Source of the DNA: an uncultured Christensenella sp. | Lineage (GTDB): Bacteria > Bacillota > Clostridia > Christensenellales > Borkfalkiaceae | Assembly (NCBI GenBank): GCA_910585235.1 | Contig: CAJUCM010000034.1 | Location: 1-12,733, forward strand | Length of the DNA: 12,733 bases | Direction: 5' to 3' | In this document: one piece after another, positions 1-6,997 of the stretch | Layout of the letters: each line of letters opens with the position of its first letter | Position numbering within the stretch: position 1 is the first letter of the stretch | The notes under the pieces: model-generated | Told to the model about the DNA's origin: nothing | The model's input: only the letters and a program-made list of their open reading frames with translations | The model's database searches: none | Translations under genes and position numbers: made by a program

Positions 1-350
1 ACTTCTATTTTAACGAGTGCGTCCTTAAAATAGATTTTAAGCGGAACGAGGGTGTAGCCCTTTTCATTGACGCGTCCCGTGATTTTCGCAATTTCGTCTT
101 TGTGTAGGAGTAGTTTCCGCTCCTTGCGGGATTCCCGTGTTGAAAACGCACCGCTCTTATCGTAGAGGGCAATGTGCATATTTTTGAGAAAAATTTCACC
201 CGAACGGATCTCGCAGAAACTTTCCGAAAGGGAAGCGCGTCCGCCGCGGAGCGACTTTACTTCGCTTCCTTCGAGAACGATGCCGGCTTCATACTTGTCG
301 AGCAGAAAATATTCAAAGGATGCGGATTTATTGACTGCAATGATTTTCAT
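1..350 (-). CDS. smpB: SsrA-binding protein SmpB (partial, C-terminus beyond window)
   Basis: SmpB binds tmRNA and brings it to stalled ribosomes for trans-translation. The 116 complete codons in the window show family hallmarks: the N-terminal KIIAVNKSASFEYF strand, LEGSEVKSLRGGRASL (residues 27-42), KNMHIALY (56-63), RKERKLLLHKDEI (75-87) and GYTLVPLKIYF (98-108). SmpB is usually about 150-160 residues, so roughly the last 35-40, including the basic tail that enters the ribosomal A site, lie beyond base 1. The ATG at 348-350 overlaps the rnr stop as ATGA, so the two genes are probably translationally coupled. The secG-rnr-smpB order is common in Bacillota. The tmRNA gene is not in this window. 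Identification is secure; only the 3' end is missing. Confidence 0.96.
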   Translation of the reverse strand, partial: MKIIAVNKSASFEYFLLDKYEAGIVLEGSEVKSLRGGRASLSESFCEIRSGEIFLKNMHIALYDKSGAFSTRESRKERKLLLHKDEIAKITGRVNEKGYTLVPLKIYFKDALVKIE

Positions 351-2431
351 ATTGTCTCCTCGTCCAAAACAAAGATAACGCGCCGCGATCCCCAATCGAC
401 GGACGCGACTTTGACGCGGATTTCTTCGCCGATACGGAAAGAATTGCGCGTGCCGCGGAGTAGAAATTTTTCTTCGTTAAATTCGTAGCTGTCGTCGGGC
501 AGGGTTTCGAGGGGGATCAGTCCCTCTACGGTATTTTTCAATTCTGCAAACAGCCCGAACGAAGTCACGCCCGAAACGGTCGCGTCGTAGCATTCTCCGA
601 TTTTATCGGACATATATTTGACGATATAGAGGGCGTCAACGTCGCGCTCCGCGCTCTCCGCGTTCCGTTCGCAGGCGGAGGACTGAACGGACGCGTCTGT
701 GACGAATTTTTTATAGCGTTCACCGACTTTCCCGCCGTTTGCAAGATAATCCTTGATAATGCGGTGGATCGCAAGATCGGGATAGCGACGGATGGGGGAG
801 GTGAAGTGGCAATAGCAGTCGGAAGCGAGTCCGAAGTGCCCGACGTTTTCGGGAGCGTACGCCGCTTTCATCATGGAGCGCAGCATAATGCGGTTGACGA
901 CGGAATAAACGGGCAGATTTCCGGTCTGTTCTAACACCTTTTGGAAATCACGGGGCGTCACTTCTTCGGGATCGAAATGAACGTTGATGCCGAGTTCGCG
1001 TAAAAAGTCGATAAAAGTCGTCGCTTTTTCGGGGGAGGGACGCTCGTGAATGCGGTAAATAAAGGGCGTTTTCTGTTCCTGCATAAAAGAAGCGACGCTC
1101 TCGTTTGCAAGCACCATGAACTGTTCGATCATTTCGTGCGAGATGGTGCGTTCATAATCGGGAATGGAAATCGTTCCGTTGTCGTAGATGATTTTCGCCT
1201 CTTTTACGTCAAGTTCCACACCGCCCTTATTTGAACGCGCTTTTTTCAGGATCTTCGTCAATGAAACGGCGTCCGAAACAAATTCGATGAGATCGGGATA
1301 TTTTTCCCGCGTTTTTCTGTCTCCCTCATGGATCGCCGTAATTTCCGTATAAGTCATGCGGTGACGGGAACGGATCGCGGAGGGGACGATTTGTTTGGAG
1401 AGTACTTTTCCCGTCTCCGAAACCGTCATGATGCAGGAGAGGGTATAGCGGTCAACGCCCTCGTTGAGGGAGCAGATATTGTTCGACAGAGCTTTTGGCA
1501 ACATGGGTAAAACGCGGTCGGGGAAATAGACGCTCGTTCCGCGCGCATACGCTTCTTTGTCGAGCGCGCTTCCGCGGGAAACGTAATGCGTTACGTCCGC
1601 AATGTGTACGCCGAGATAAAACTTTTTGCCCGCTTTTTTTATGGAGATCGCGTCGTCGATGTCGCGCGTATCTTCGCCGTCCACCGTAATAATGAGTTCG
1701 TCCCTTAGATCGAGGCGGTTTTCAAACTGATCGACGGGACGGAGTGCCTGTTTTTCCGCTTCGCTCAGAACGGCTTCGGGAAACTCTTCGCGCAAATTGT
1801 GGTCGCGGATGATCGCGGTCTCCTCCACGAAGAAATCACCGTCCTCGCCTAACACTTCGGTAATTTCGCCGCTCAGTCCGCGCCCGCCGTAGTCGGTAAT
1901 GCGTGCGATCGCTTTCATGCCGTCTTTACAGTTTTTGGTCTTGCCTGCGGGAATGAATACCGATTCGGTAAATTTTTTTTCGTCGGGAACAAGCGTGCCG
2001 AACCTGCCGTTTCCGTGGAATACGCCGACGACTTCCGTTTTCCCGCGGGAGAGGATTTTAAGAATTTCGCCCTCGTCTCCGCTCCGTCCGCCGACTTTAT
2101 AGGCAAGAACCCTGTCCGAATGAAGCGCGCCCGAAAGCGCCCTGCGGGGGATGAACAGATCGGGAAGAGATCTGTCGTCGGGAACAAAAAATCCGAATCC
2201 CCGTTCATTGGCGGAGAGGGTACCTTCTATGGCATGAAATTGCTTTCGGGTTCCGTAGCGGAAAGAGGAATCGCGCAGAAGAGAACCTTCACGGTACAGT
2301 TCGTCGAGCATACTGAAAAGTCCCGACTTGTCCTTTTTGGAAAGGCGGAGTTTTTTTGCGATTTGCTCGCCCGACAGGAGCGCGAACGTTCCGTCCTCGA
2401 TTTTTTTGAAAAGCGTTTGTTTTGCGTTCAA
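347..2431 (-). CDS. rnr: Ribonuclease R (RNB-family 3'-5' exoribonuclease)
   Basis: RNase R is a processive 3'-5' exoribonuclease that degrades structured RNA and takes part in RNA quality control. The 694 residues read in the usual order: a winged-helix-like N-terminus (about 1-60), cold-shock domains (about 65-195), the RNB catalytic domain (about 235-570) and a C-terminal S1 domain (about 610-690). The metal-binding acidic cluster DGEDTRDIDD lies at 251-260. The protein ends right after the S1 domain, without the long Lys-rich tail of E. coli RNase R. The start is TTG at 2429-2431, preceded by GGAGAAACC; no ATG fits better. It lies between secG, across an intrinsic terminator, and smpB, with a 4-base overlap. 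I found no separate promoter, so expression probably depends on read-through from secG. Confidence 0.97.
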   Translation of the reverse strand: MNAKQTLFKKIEDGTFALLSGEQIAKKLRLSKKDKSGLFSMLDELYREGSLLRDSSFRYGTRKQFHAIEGTLSANERGFGFFVPDDRSLPDLFIPRRALSGALHSDRVLAYKVGGRSGDEGEILKILSRGKTEVVGVFHGNGRFGTLVPDEKKFTESVFIPAGKTKNCKDGMKAIARITDYGGRGLSGEITEVLGEDGDFFVEETAIIRDHNLREEFPEAVLSEAEKQALRPVDQFENRLDLRDELIITVDGEDTRDIDDAISIKKAGKKFYLGVHIADVTHYVSRGSALDKEAYARGTSVYFPDRVLPMLPKALSNNICSLNEGVDRYTLSCIMTVSETGKVLSKQIVPSAIRSRHRMTYTEITAIHEGDRKTREKYPDLIEFVSDAVSLTKILKKARSNKGGVELDVKEAKIIYDNGTISIPDYERTISHEMIEQFMVLANESVASFMQEQKTPFIYRIHERPSPEKATTFIDFLRELGINVHFDPEEVTPRDFQKVLEQTGNLPVYSVVNRIMLRSMMKAAYAPENVGHFGLASDCYCHFTSPIRRYPDLAIHRIIKDYLANGGKVGERYKKFVTDASVQSSACERNAESAERDVDALYIVKYMSDKIGECYDATVSGVTSFGLFAELKNTVEGLIPLETLPDDSYEFNEEKFLLRGTRNSFRIGEEIRVKVASVDWGSRRVIFVLDEETI

Positions 2432-2446
2432 GGTTTCTCCTTTTTA

Positions 2447-2478
2447 TAAAAACACGGGCAACTCATCGAGCCGCCCGT
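2447..2478 (-). terminator. Intrinsic terminator between secG and rnr
   Basis: Read on the minus strand, 2478-2454 forms an 11-bp stem (ACGGGCGGCTC paired with GAGTTGCCCGT, two G-U pairs) around a GAT triloop. A GTTTTTA run follows at once. It lies 30 bases after the secG stop. The rnr Shine-Dalgarno follows directly after the T-run, so the hairpin probably limits but does not abolish rnr and smpB transcription. Confidence 0.8.
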
Positions 2479-2508
2479 ATCGTCAGAAAGTTTTTCGTAA
2501 TCGGTATA

Positions 2509-2829
2509 TCAGGTCCAAATGCCTTCAAATTGAAGAACGAAGAAGATCACGGCAAATACGCCCAGAATACCGAGACAGATATATGTTGCAAGTTTGAGTT
2601 TTGCCTCCGTTGATCTGCCTTTGTTCTTTCCGTAAAACGTTTCGCTCGAACCGCCGAGTGCGTCGATTCCCTGCGAGTTGCCGGGTTGCAACATGACGAG
2701 AATGATTGCGGCAAGCGCTGCAACTCCCATCAGAACGATCAAAACAATGCTGACAATGCGGTATGTCTCGTAGAGGGGAGCAGTGCTCGCCGGAACGAGT
2801 AAATTTTCAATGAGTGATTTTACGTTCAT
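2509..2829 (-). CDS. secG: Preprotein translocase subunit SecG
   Basis: SecG is the small accessory subunit of the SecYEG channel in the cytoplasmic membrane and assists SecA-driven export. The 106-residue product has the family layout: a short N-terminal stretch, a first membrane helix at about 23-48 (ending IILVMLQPG), a conserved cytoplasmic loop with GGSSETFYGK (about 59-68), and a second membrane helix at about 78-99. It is longer than the usual 75-80 residues because of roughly 20 extra residues at the N-terminus. The ATG at 2827-2829 has AAGGA nine bases upstream and a promoter 34 bases further back. It is the first gene of the block leading to rnr and smpB. Confidence 0.94.
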   Translation of the reverse strand: MNVKSLIENLLVPASTAPLYETYRIVSIVLIVLMGVAALAAIILVMLQPGNSQGIDALGGSSETFYGKNKGRSTEAKLKLATYICLGILGVFAVIFFVLQFEGIWT

Positions 2830-2862
2830 GCTCAGATTCCTTATTCCTAAAATTCACATGAA

Positions 2863-2891
2863 ATTATAGCATATCCTTTTCAAAAAGACAA
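2863..2891 (-). promoter_or_regulatory. Sigma-A-type promoter for secG-rnr-smpB
   Basis: On the minus strand: -35 TTGTCT (2891-2886), a 17-base spacer, and -10 TATAAT (2868-2863). TG one base before the -10 makes an extended -10. It lies between the lipoprotein terminator and the secG start and gives a leader of about 27 bases containing a Shine-Dalgarno site. Confidence 0.85.
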
Positions 2892-2911
2892 CTTATTTTA
2901 AGTCTATTTTC

Positions 2912-2951
2912 GGAAAAATAAAAAAAATCCCCTCCGGTGAGGAGAGGATTT
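2912..2951 (-). terminator. Strong intrinsic terminator of the lipoprotein gene
   Basis: Read on the minus strand, 2951-2925 forms an 11-bp stem (AAATCCTCTCC with GGAGGGGATTT, one G-U pair) and a five-base TCACC loop. It runs into TTTTTATTTTT. It begins four bases after the lipoprotein stop codon and insulates the lipoprotein gene from the secG promoter. Confidence 0.92.
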
Positions 2952-2955
2952 AAGA

Positions 2956-3372
2956 TTATTTCGTACTTTTGAATACTTCGTTGCCCCCGCCCATGGGCGT
3001 GAAAAAGGCAAGCACGCAGTTTCCGCTGACGTAATCGGAGTTCTGTAAATCTTTGATCATGCCTTTCAGAGTGTCGCTCTCCTGAATTTGTTTTTCCATT
3101 TCTTCGGTAGAGGAGAATTCGAGAATGATAACGTAATTTAACAGCGTGCCGTCCTTGCCGAGTGCGTGAACGGTGCAGGCGCTGTCGTAGTCCTCTCCGA
3201 GCATTTCCGTGAGCAGTGCGTCCTGCATTTCCACAAGTTTTTCGTTTTCCGTCCAGCCTTCTTTCTCAAAGGTTTTCTTTACGCTGCCGTAGCTGGAACA
3301 AGCGCAGAGCGTTACGATCATCATGAGTAAAAGCGCAGCGGAAGTGAACATGAGTGACAGTTTCTTTTTCAT
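2956..3372 (-). CDS. Small predicted lipoprotein of unknown function
   Basis: I do not recognise the family. The 138-residue protein starts with a signal peptide (MKKK charge, then a hydrophobic run to about residue 22) and a lipobox LCAC with the lipidated Cys at 25, so it should be anchored to the outer face of the cytoplasmic membrane. The mature part of about 113 residues is mostly polar. It has an acidic helix-rich stretch (GWTENEKLVEMQDALL) and a later strand-like YVIILEF followed by a charged helix. No enzyme motif is visible. The ATG at 3370-3372 has AGGAG eight bases upstream. It is monocistronic: a perfect consensus promoter precedes it and a strong terminator follows it. Such a promoter on an unknown lipoprotein suggests abundant constitutive expression, which is an inference. 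Confidence 0.85.
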   Translation of the reverse strand: MKKKLSLMFTSAALLLMMIVTLCACSSYGSVKKTFEKEGWTENEKLVEMQDALLTEMLGEDYDSACTVHALGKDGTLLNYVIILEFSSTEEMEKQIQESDTLKGMIKDLQNSDYVSGNCVLAFFTPMGGGNEVFKSTK

Positions 3373-3403
3373 AAAAATAGCTCCTGTTTTTTATTCTATC
3401 ACT

Positions 3404-3432
3404 ATTATATTAAGCCCTTAACACTTTGTCAA
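3404..3432 (-). promoter_or_regulatory. Perfect consensus sigma-A promoter of the lipoprotein gene
   Basis: On the minus strand: TTGACA (3432-3427), a 17-base spacer, and TATAAT (3409-3404). All 12 core bases match consensus. The leader should be about 25-30 bases and carries AGGAG ahead of the ATG. Confidence 0.92.
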
Positions 3433-3483
3433 GCGAAAAACAAAAATTTATCCGAAAAAATTTTTGCAGTTCCCTTTGCTTGT

Positions 3484-3512
3484 TTGACAATTTTTTTTCG
3501 TTGAATTATAAT
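3484..3512 (+). promoter_or_regulatory. Perfect consensus sigma-A promoter for the aroK-like/gltX/thyA/folA/typA operon
   Basis: TTGACA (3484-3489), a 17-base spacer with eight consecutive T, and TATAAT (3507-3512), all matching consensus. The ATG of the first gene begins only ten bases after the -10 hexamer. The start site predicted at about 3518-3520 therefore leaves a leader of 1-4 bases and no room for a ribosome binding site. It is divergent from the lipoprotein promoter, with the two -35 elements 51 bases apart. Confidence 0.9.
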
Positions 3513-3521
3513 AAATAAGTT

Positions 3522-4022
3522 ATGTGCAATGTAGTGCTTATCGGAATGCCTTCGTCGGGGAAAAGCGCCGTCGGTATCCGTCTTGCTAAACTTTTGGGAT
3601 ACGGTTTTATCGACAGCGATCTCGTCATTCAGGGAATGGAGGGGAAGCGTCTTTCCGAACTGATTGCACAGTACGGTACGGAAGGGTTCGAGAAAATCGA
3701 AGAACGCGTCAACTGCGGTCTCGACGTGTCGCGCTGCGTGATCGCGACGGGCGGCAGCGCCGTCTATTCCGACCGCGCCATGAAAAGTCTGAAACAAAAC
3801 GGTAAAATCGTGTATCTGAAAATCAGCGCGGAAACGGTCAGCGAGCGCATTCCCGATCTCGTTTCCCGCGGCGTTGTGATGCACGGCGCTTTGAACTGCG
3901 TGGATGATTTATATCAAGAGCGCATTCCGCTCTATGAGCGTTATCAGGATTTTACGATCGACTGCAATCAAAAGACGTTATCGGAAATCGCCGAAGAAAT
4001 ATATCACCTTTTATCGGAGTAA
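3522..4022 (+). CDS. Shikimate kinase-like P-loop kinase
   Basis: The fold is that of shikimate kinase, which phosphorylates shikimate with ATP in chorismate synthesis. The 166 residues include the Walker A GMPSSGKS (8-15), DSD (31-33), ATGGSAV (75-81), a lid-region Arg in SRGVVM (115-120) and the ERIPLYERY motif (133-141). Two positions differ from classical AroK: the FRxxE motif that supplies a shikimate-binding Arg reads FEKIE (56-60), and GGG reads GGS. The substrate is therefore uncertain. The next upstream in-frame codons are GTT and the stop TAA, so ATG 3522 is the only sensible start, and it has no Shine-Dalgarno. It is first in an operon without other aromatic-pathway genes and is followed seven bases later by gltX. 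No gene symbol is given because the substrate is in doubt. Confidence 0.85.
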   Translation: MCNVVLIGMPSSGKSAVGIRLAKLLGYGFIDSDLVIQGMEGKRLSELIAQYGTEGFEKIEERVNCGLDVSRCVIATGGSAVYSDRAMKSLKQNGKIVYLKISAETVSERIPDLVSRGVVMHGALNCVDDLYQERIPLYERYQDFTIDCNQKTLSEIAEEIYHLLSE

Positions 4023-4029
4023 TGTAGTT

Positions 4030-5667
4030 ATGGACTGTCAAAAACTTGCAGAACGGCTCTTGCCGGGGAAATATCCCGCGCTTTCGTTCTATGAAGAAAA
4101 ATATCCGCCCCGCGCGCTTGGAAGGGATGCGGAAGTGACCCGCCTTGCGCCGTCGCCCACGGGTTTTATTCACCTTGGCAATTTGTTTGTGGCGATCGCA
4201 AACGAGAGGATCGCGCACCAAAGCGGCGGAGTGATGTATCTGCGGATCGAAGATACGGACGATAAACGCAGGGTCGACGGCGCGGTGGAAGCGGTGAAGA
4301 ATGCGTTGCGTTATTTTTCGATCCGTTTTGACGAGGGGGCGGAAATCGGCGGGGACGATACTTATGCGCCTTGGTATCAGCGTCAGCGTGCGGAGATATA
4401 CCGCGCGTTTGTCAAAGACCTTGTCGCCCGCGGAAAGGCATATCCCTGCTTCTGTACGGAAGAGGAGCTCTCCGCGCTCCGCGAAGCACAGACGGAGGCA
4501 AAGAAAATAACGGGATACTACGGCGAATATGCGCGTTGCAGAAATTTGACGGAAGATGAGATTTATCGGAATCTCGATGCAGGTAAGCCGTTTGTCATCC
4601 GTCTGAAATCAGAGGGGAATGCGGAACACAAACTCTCGTTCCGTGACGAGATCAAGGGCGACATTACGGTCACGGAAAACGATCAGGACGTCGTGATCTT
4701 AAAGAGCGACGGGATCCCCACTTATCACTTTGCCCATGCGATCGACGATCACTTCATGCGCACGACTCTTGTGATCCGGGGCGAAGAGTGGTTGGCGTCG
4801 CTTCCGATCCACCTCGAACTTTTCTCCGTGCTCGGATTCGACCGCCCCCGTTACGGACACAACTGTTCGTTGATGAAGCAGGACGGGGAGACGAGAAGAA
4901 AACTTTCAAAACGGAAAGATCCTGAACTCTCCCTTGAATTTTACCGTCAGGAGGGGTATTTCCCGCGTGCAGTCCGCGTGTATATGCTGACGCTCCTCAA
5001 TTCCAACTTTGAGGAGTGGTATCGGAAGAATCCCGAAAAACCGCTCGAAGAGTTCCCGTTCTCCGTCAGAAAAATGGGCAAAAGCGGTGCGCTTTTCGAT
5101 CTTGATAAACTCAACGATATTTCAAAGAACGAACTCTCCTGTCTTTCCGCAGAAGAAATGTACGCTTTCCTGAAAGAATGGGCGGACGAGTACGGAAGCG
5201 CGGAAGAGAAAAAATATTTTGAAAATCGCGATTATCTTCTGAAAGTTTTGAATCTCGTCATGGGAACGGGCGGAAAAAAGCGCAGAAAGGATATTATGAC
5301 GGCGCGCCAGAGCATGACGCTTCTTTCCTATTTCTTCCGTAAGGGAAATCGGGAGGATGCGTACCGTACGGACGCAAAGACAAAAGACGATATTCTGAAC
5401 GCGTTTCTGAATACTTACGATTGCAACGACGACGCGCAGGTCTGGTTTTCCAAACTGAAAGAAGTTGCTTCCTCTCTCGGTTTTGCCGCGGAAATGCGCG
5501 ACTATAAAGCGGATCCGGGGGCGTATAAGGGAAGCGTTTCCGACGTGGCGGAGGTCTTGCGGATCGCCACGACGGGCAGGGCGAACACGCCCGATCTTTG
5601 GACGGTCATGCGGATTTTAGGCGCGGAAGAGACGAAAAAGAGGATACGGGAGGAAATCGGAACATGA
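4030..5667 (+). CDS. gltX: Glutamate--tRNA ligase (GluRS), long clostridial type
   Basis: GluRS attaches glutamate to tRNA(Glu) and, in many Bacillota lacking GlnRS, also to tRNA(Gln) for later amidation. The 545 residues contain the class I signature APSPTGFIHLGN (40-51, HIGH-equivalent HLGN), the LRIEDTD strand, a CFC...YYGEYARC cluster resembling the zinc-binding insert of some GluRS, the DGIPTYHFAHAIDDH segment, and KLSKR (291-295, KMSKS-equivalent). An anticodon-binding region follows (GALFDLDKLNDISKNEL onward). It is longer than the classical 465-500 residues but matches the long clostridial form I know. An earlier in-frame start would overlap the upstream gene by over 100 bases. ATG 4030 has GGAG ten bases upstream and follows the upstream stop directly. 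Its stop overlaps the thyA start as ATGA. Confidence 0.93.
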   Translation: MDCQKLAERLLPGKYPALSFYEEKYPPRALGRDAEVTRLAPSPTGFIHLGNLFVAIANERIAHQSGGVMYLRIEDTDDKRRVDGAVEAVKNALRYFSIRFDEGAEIGGDDTYAPWYQRQRAEIYRAFVKDLVARGKAYPCFCTEEELSALREAQTEAKKITGYYGEYARCRNLTEDEIYRNLDAGKPFVIRLKSEGNAEHKLSFRDEIKGDITVTENDQDVVILKSDGIPTYHFAHAIDDHFMRTTLVIRGEEWLASLPIHLELFSVLGFDRPRYGHNCSLMKQDGETRRKLSKRKDPELSLEFYRQEGYFPRAVRVYMLTLLNSNFEEWYRKNPEKPLEEFPFSVRKMGKSGALFDLDKLNDISKNELSCLSAEEMYAFLKEWADEYGSAEEKKYFENRDYLLKVLNLVMGTGGKKRRKDIMTARQSMTLLSYFFRKGNREDAYRTDAKTKDDILNAFLNTYDCNDDAQVWFSKLKEVASSLGFAAEMRDYKADPGAYKGSVSDVAEVLRIATTGRANTPDLWTVMRILGAEETKKRIREEIGT

Positions 5668-6494
5668 GCAGAGCGGACGAAATTTTTATCGGCAACTGTA
5701 AGGACATTATAAAAAACGGCGTCTGGGATACCGATTTGCAGGTCCGCCCTCGCTGGGAGGACGGTGCGCCCGCGCACACAGTCAAAAAATTCGGGATCGT
5801 CAACCGCTATGACCTGCAAAAAGAATTTCCCATTCTGACCGTGCGGCGCACGGCGTTCAAATCCTGTGTGGACGAGCTTTTATGGATATGGCAGAAAAAA
5901 AGCAACAATATTCATGAGTTAAAGTCGCATATCTGGGATAGCTGGGCGGACGAGACGGGTTCGATCGGCAAGGCATACGGCTATCAGCTCGGAAAAAAGG
6001 CGATCTATAAAGAGGGAGAATTTGATCAGGTTGACCGTGTTCTCTTCGATCTCAAACACAATCCCGCTTCGCGCAGGATCATGACGAATATCTATAATTT
6101 TGAAGACCTGCATGAAATGAATTTATATCCCTGCGCCTATTCCATGACCTTCAATGTGTCGGGCGATACGCTCAACGGCATTCTCAATCAGCGCTCCAAC
6201 GATATGCTCACCGCAAACAATTGGAATGTGGTGCAGTACGCCGTACTTTTGATCATGTTTGCGCAGGTGAGCGGATTCAAAGCGGGGGAACTCGTACACG
6301 TCATTGCCGACGCGCATCTCTATGACAGGCATCTGCCGATCGTGGAAGAGGTCATGAAGAATCCTTTGAAAAAGGCGCCCGTTCTGAAAGTCGATCCTAA
6401 CGTCAAGAATTTCTACGATTTTACGGTGGATTCGTTTGTGTTGGAAGATTATGAGTATTCCAAACTCGAAACAAAAATTCCGGTGGCGATATGA
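5664..6494 (+). CDS. thyA: Thymidylate synthase ThyA
   Basis: ThyA methylates dUMP to dTMP with methylenetetrahydrofolate, releasing dihydrofolate. The 276-residue protein carries the catalytic Cys157 in NLYPCAYSMTF, the phosphate-binding Arg region ASRRIMTNIYN, the QRSNDM motif, the Asn of NNWNVVQY, and DAHLYDRH, which contacts the nucleotide. The C-terminus YDFTVDSFVLEDY resembles B. subtilis ThyA more than the E. coli type. The residue after the catalytic Cys is Ala where the E. coli type has His; the B. subtilis type also lacks that His. ATG 5664 overlaps the gltX stop; earlier in-frame starts would lie inside gltX. It is coupled by another ATGA overlap to folA, which recycles its dihydrofolate product. 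Confidence 0.95.
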   Translation: MSRADEIFIGNCKDIIKNGVWDTDLQVRPRWEDGAPAHTVKKFGIVNRYDLQKEFPILTVRRTAFKSCVDELLWIWQKKSNNIHELKSHIWDSWADETGSIGKAYGYQLGKKAIYKEGEFDQVDRVLFDLKHNPASRRIMTNIYNFEDLHEMNLYPCAYSMTFNVSGDTLNGILNQRSNDMLTANNWNVVQYAVLLIMFAQVSGFKAGELVHVIADAHLYDRHLPIVEEVMKNPLKKAPVLKVDPNVKNFYDFTVDSFVLEDYEYSKLETKIPVAI

Positions 6495-6988
6495 GAGCGA
6501 TTTTTCATGCGGACAGAGAATGGGGAATCGGAAAGAAGAACGATTTAATGTTTTCGCTTCCCAAAGATATGAAGTTTTTCCGCGAGACGACGAAAGGAAA
6601 AGTTGTCGTCATGGGGCGGAATACGCTATTGTCGTTCCCGAACGGAAAGCCGTTAAAGAACCGCACAAATATCGTGCTCTGTCCTGACGACGTAAACGAA
6701 GACGTTATCACCGTCCACAACCTTGAAGAATTGTTTGAGGAAATCAAAAAATATCCGCAGGACGAAGTGTTTGTTATCGGAGGGGCGAGCGTCTATCGCG
6801 CGCTGATCCCTTACTGTACGGAAGTACTTGTGACCAGAGTGGATGCGTCGGGCGGCGCGGACGTCTTTGTTCCCGATCTCGATCGGGACGAAAATTTCCG
6901 TCTCGTATATGAGAGCGAAGCGGAAGAGGACAACGGATACATGATCCGGTTCTGCACCTACCGCAATATTTCTCCGAAAGAGGTTTAA
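6491..6988 (+). CDS. folA: Dihydrofolate reductase
   Basis: DHFR reduces dihydrofolate, the product of thymidylate synthase, to tetrahydrofolate with NADPH. The 165-residue protein has the normal length and motifs: EWGIGKKNDLMFSLPKD (10-26) with the catalytic acid at Asp26, the NADPH-binding VVVMGRNT, an Arg in LKNRTNIVL for folate binding, and the second nucleotide motif EVFVIGGASVY. The start codon overlaps the thyA stop, so synthesis of the two enzymes is probably coupled. It ends nine bases before typA, whose nearest purine-rich site (AAAGAGG) lies inside the last folA codons. No trimethoprim-resistance feature can be judged by eye. Confidence 0.95.
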   Translation: MRAIFHADREWGIGKKNDLMFSLPKDMKFFRETTKGKVVVMGRNTLLSFPNGKPLKNRTNIVLCPDDVNEDVITVHNLEELFEEIKKYPQDEVFVIGGASVYRALIPYCTEVLVTRVDASGGADVFVPDLDRDENFRLVYESEAEEDNGYMIRFCTYRNISPKEV

Positions 6989-6997
6989 TTTAGATTT

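Noticed and set aside
3429..3884. 151-codon minus-strand frame opposite the aroK-like gene
   Set aside because: It is antisense to the P-loop kinase and crosses both divergent promoters; a shadow frame.
3904..4029. Longer gltX starting at 3904
   Set aside because: The extra 42 codons lie inside the upstream kinase gene and do not resemble GluRS; ATG 4030 has GGAG and directly follows the upstream stop.
5598..5663. Longer thyA starting at 5598
   Set aside because: It would lie within the conserved GluRS C-terminus, and the ThyA-like sequence begins after ATG 5664.
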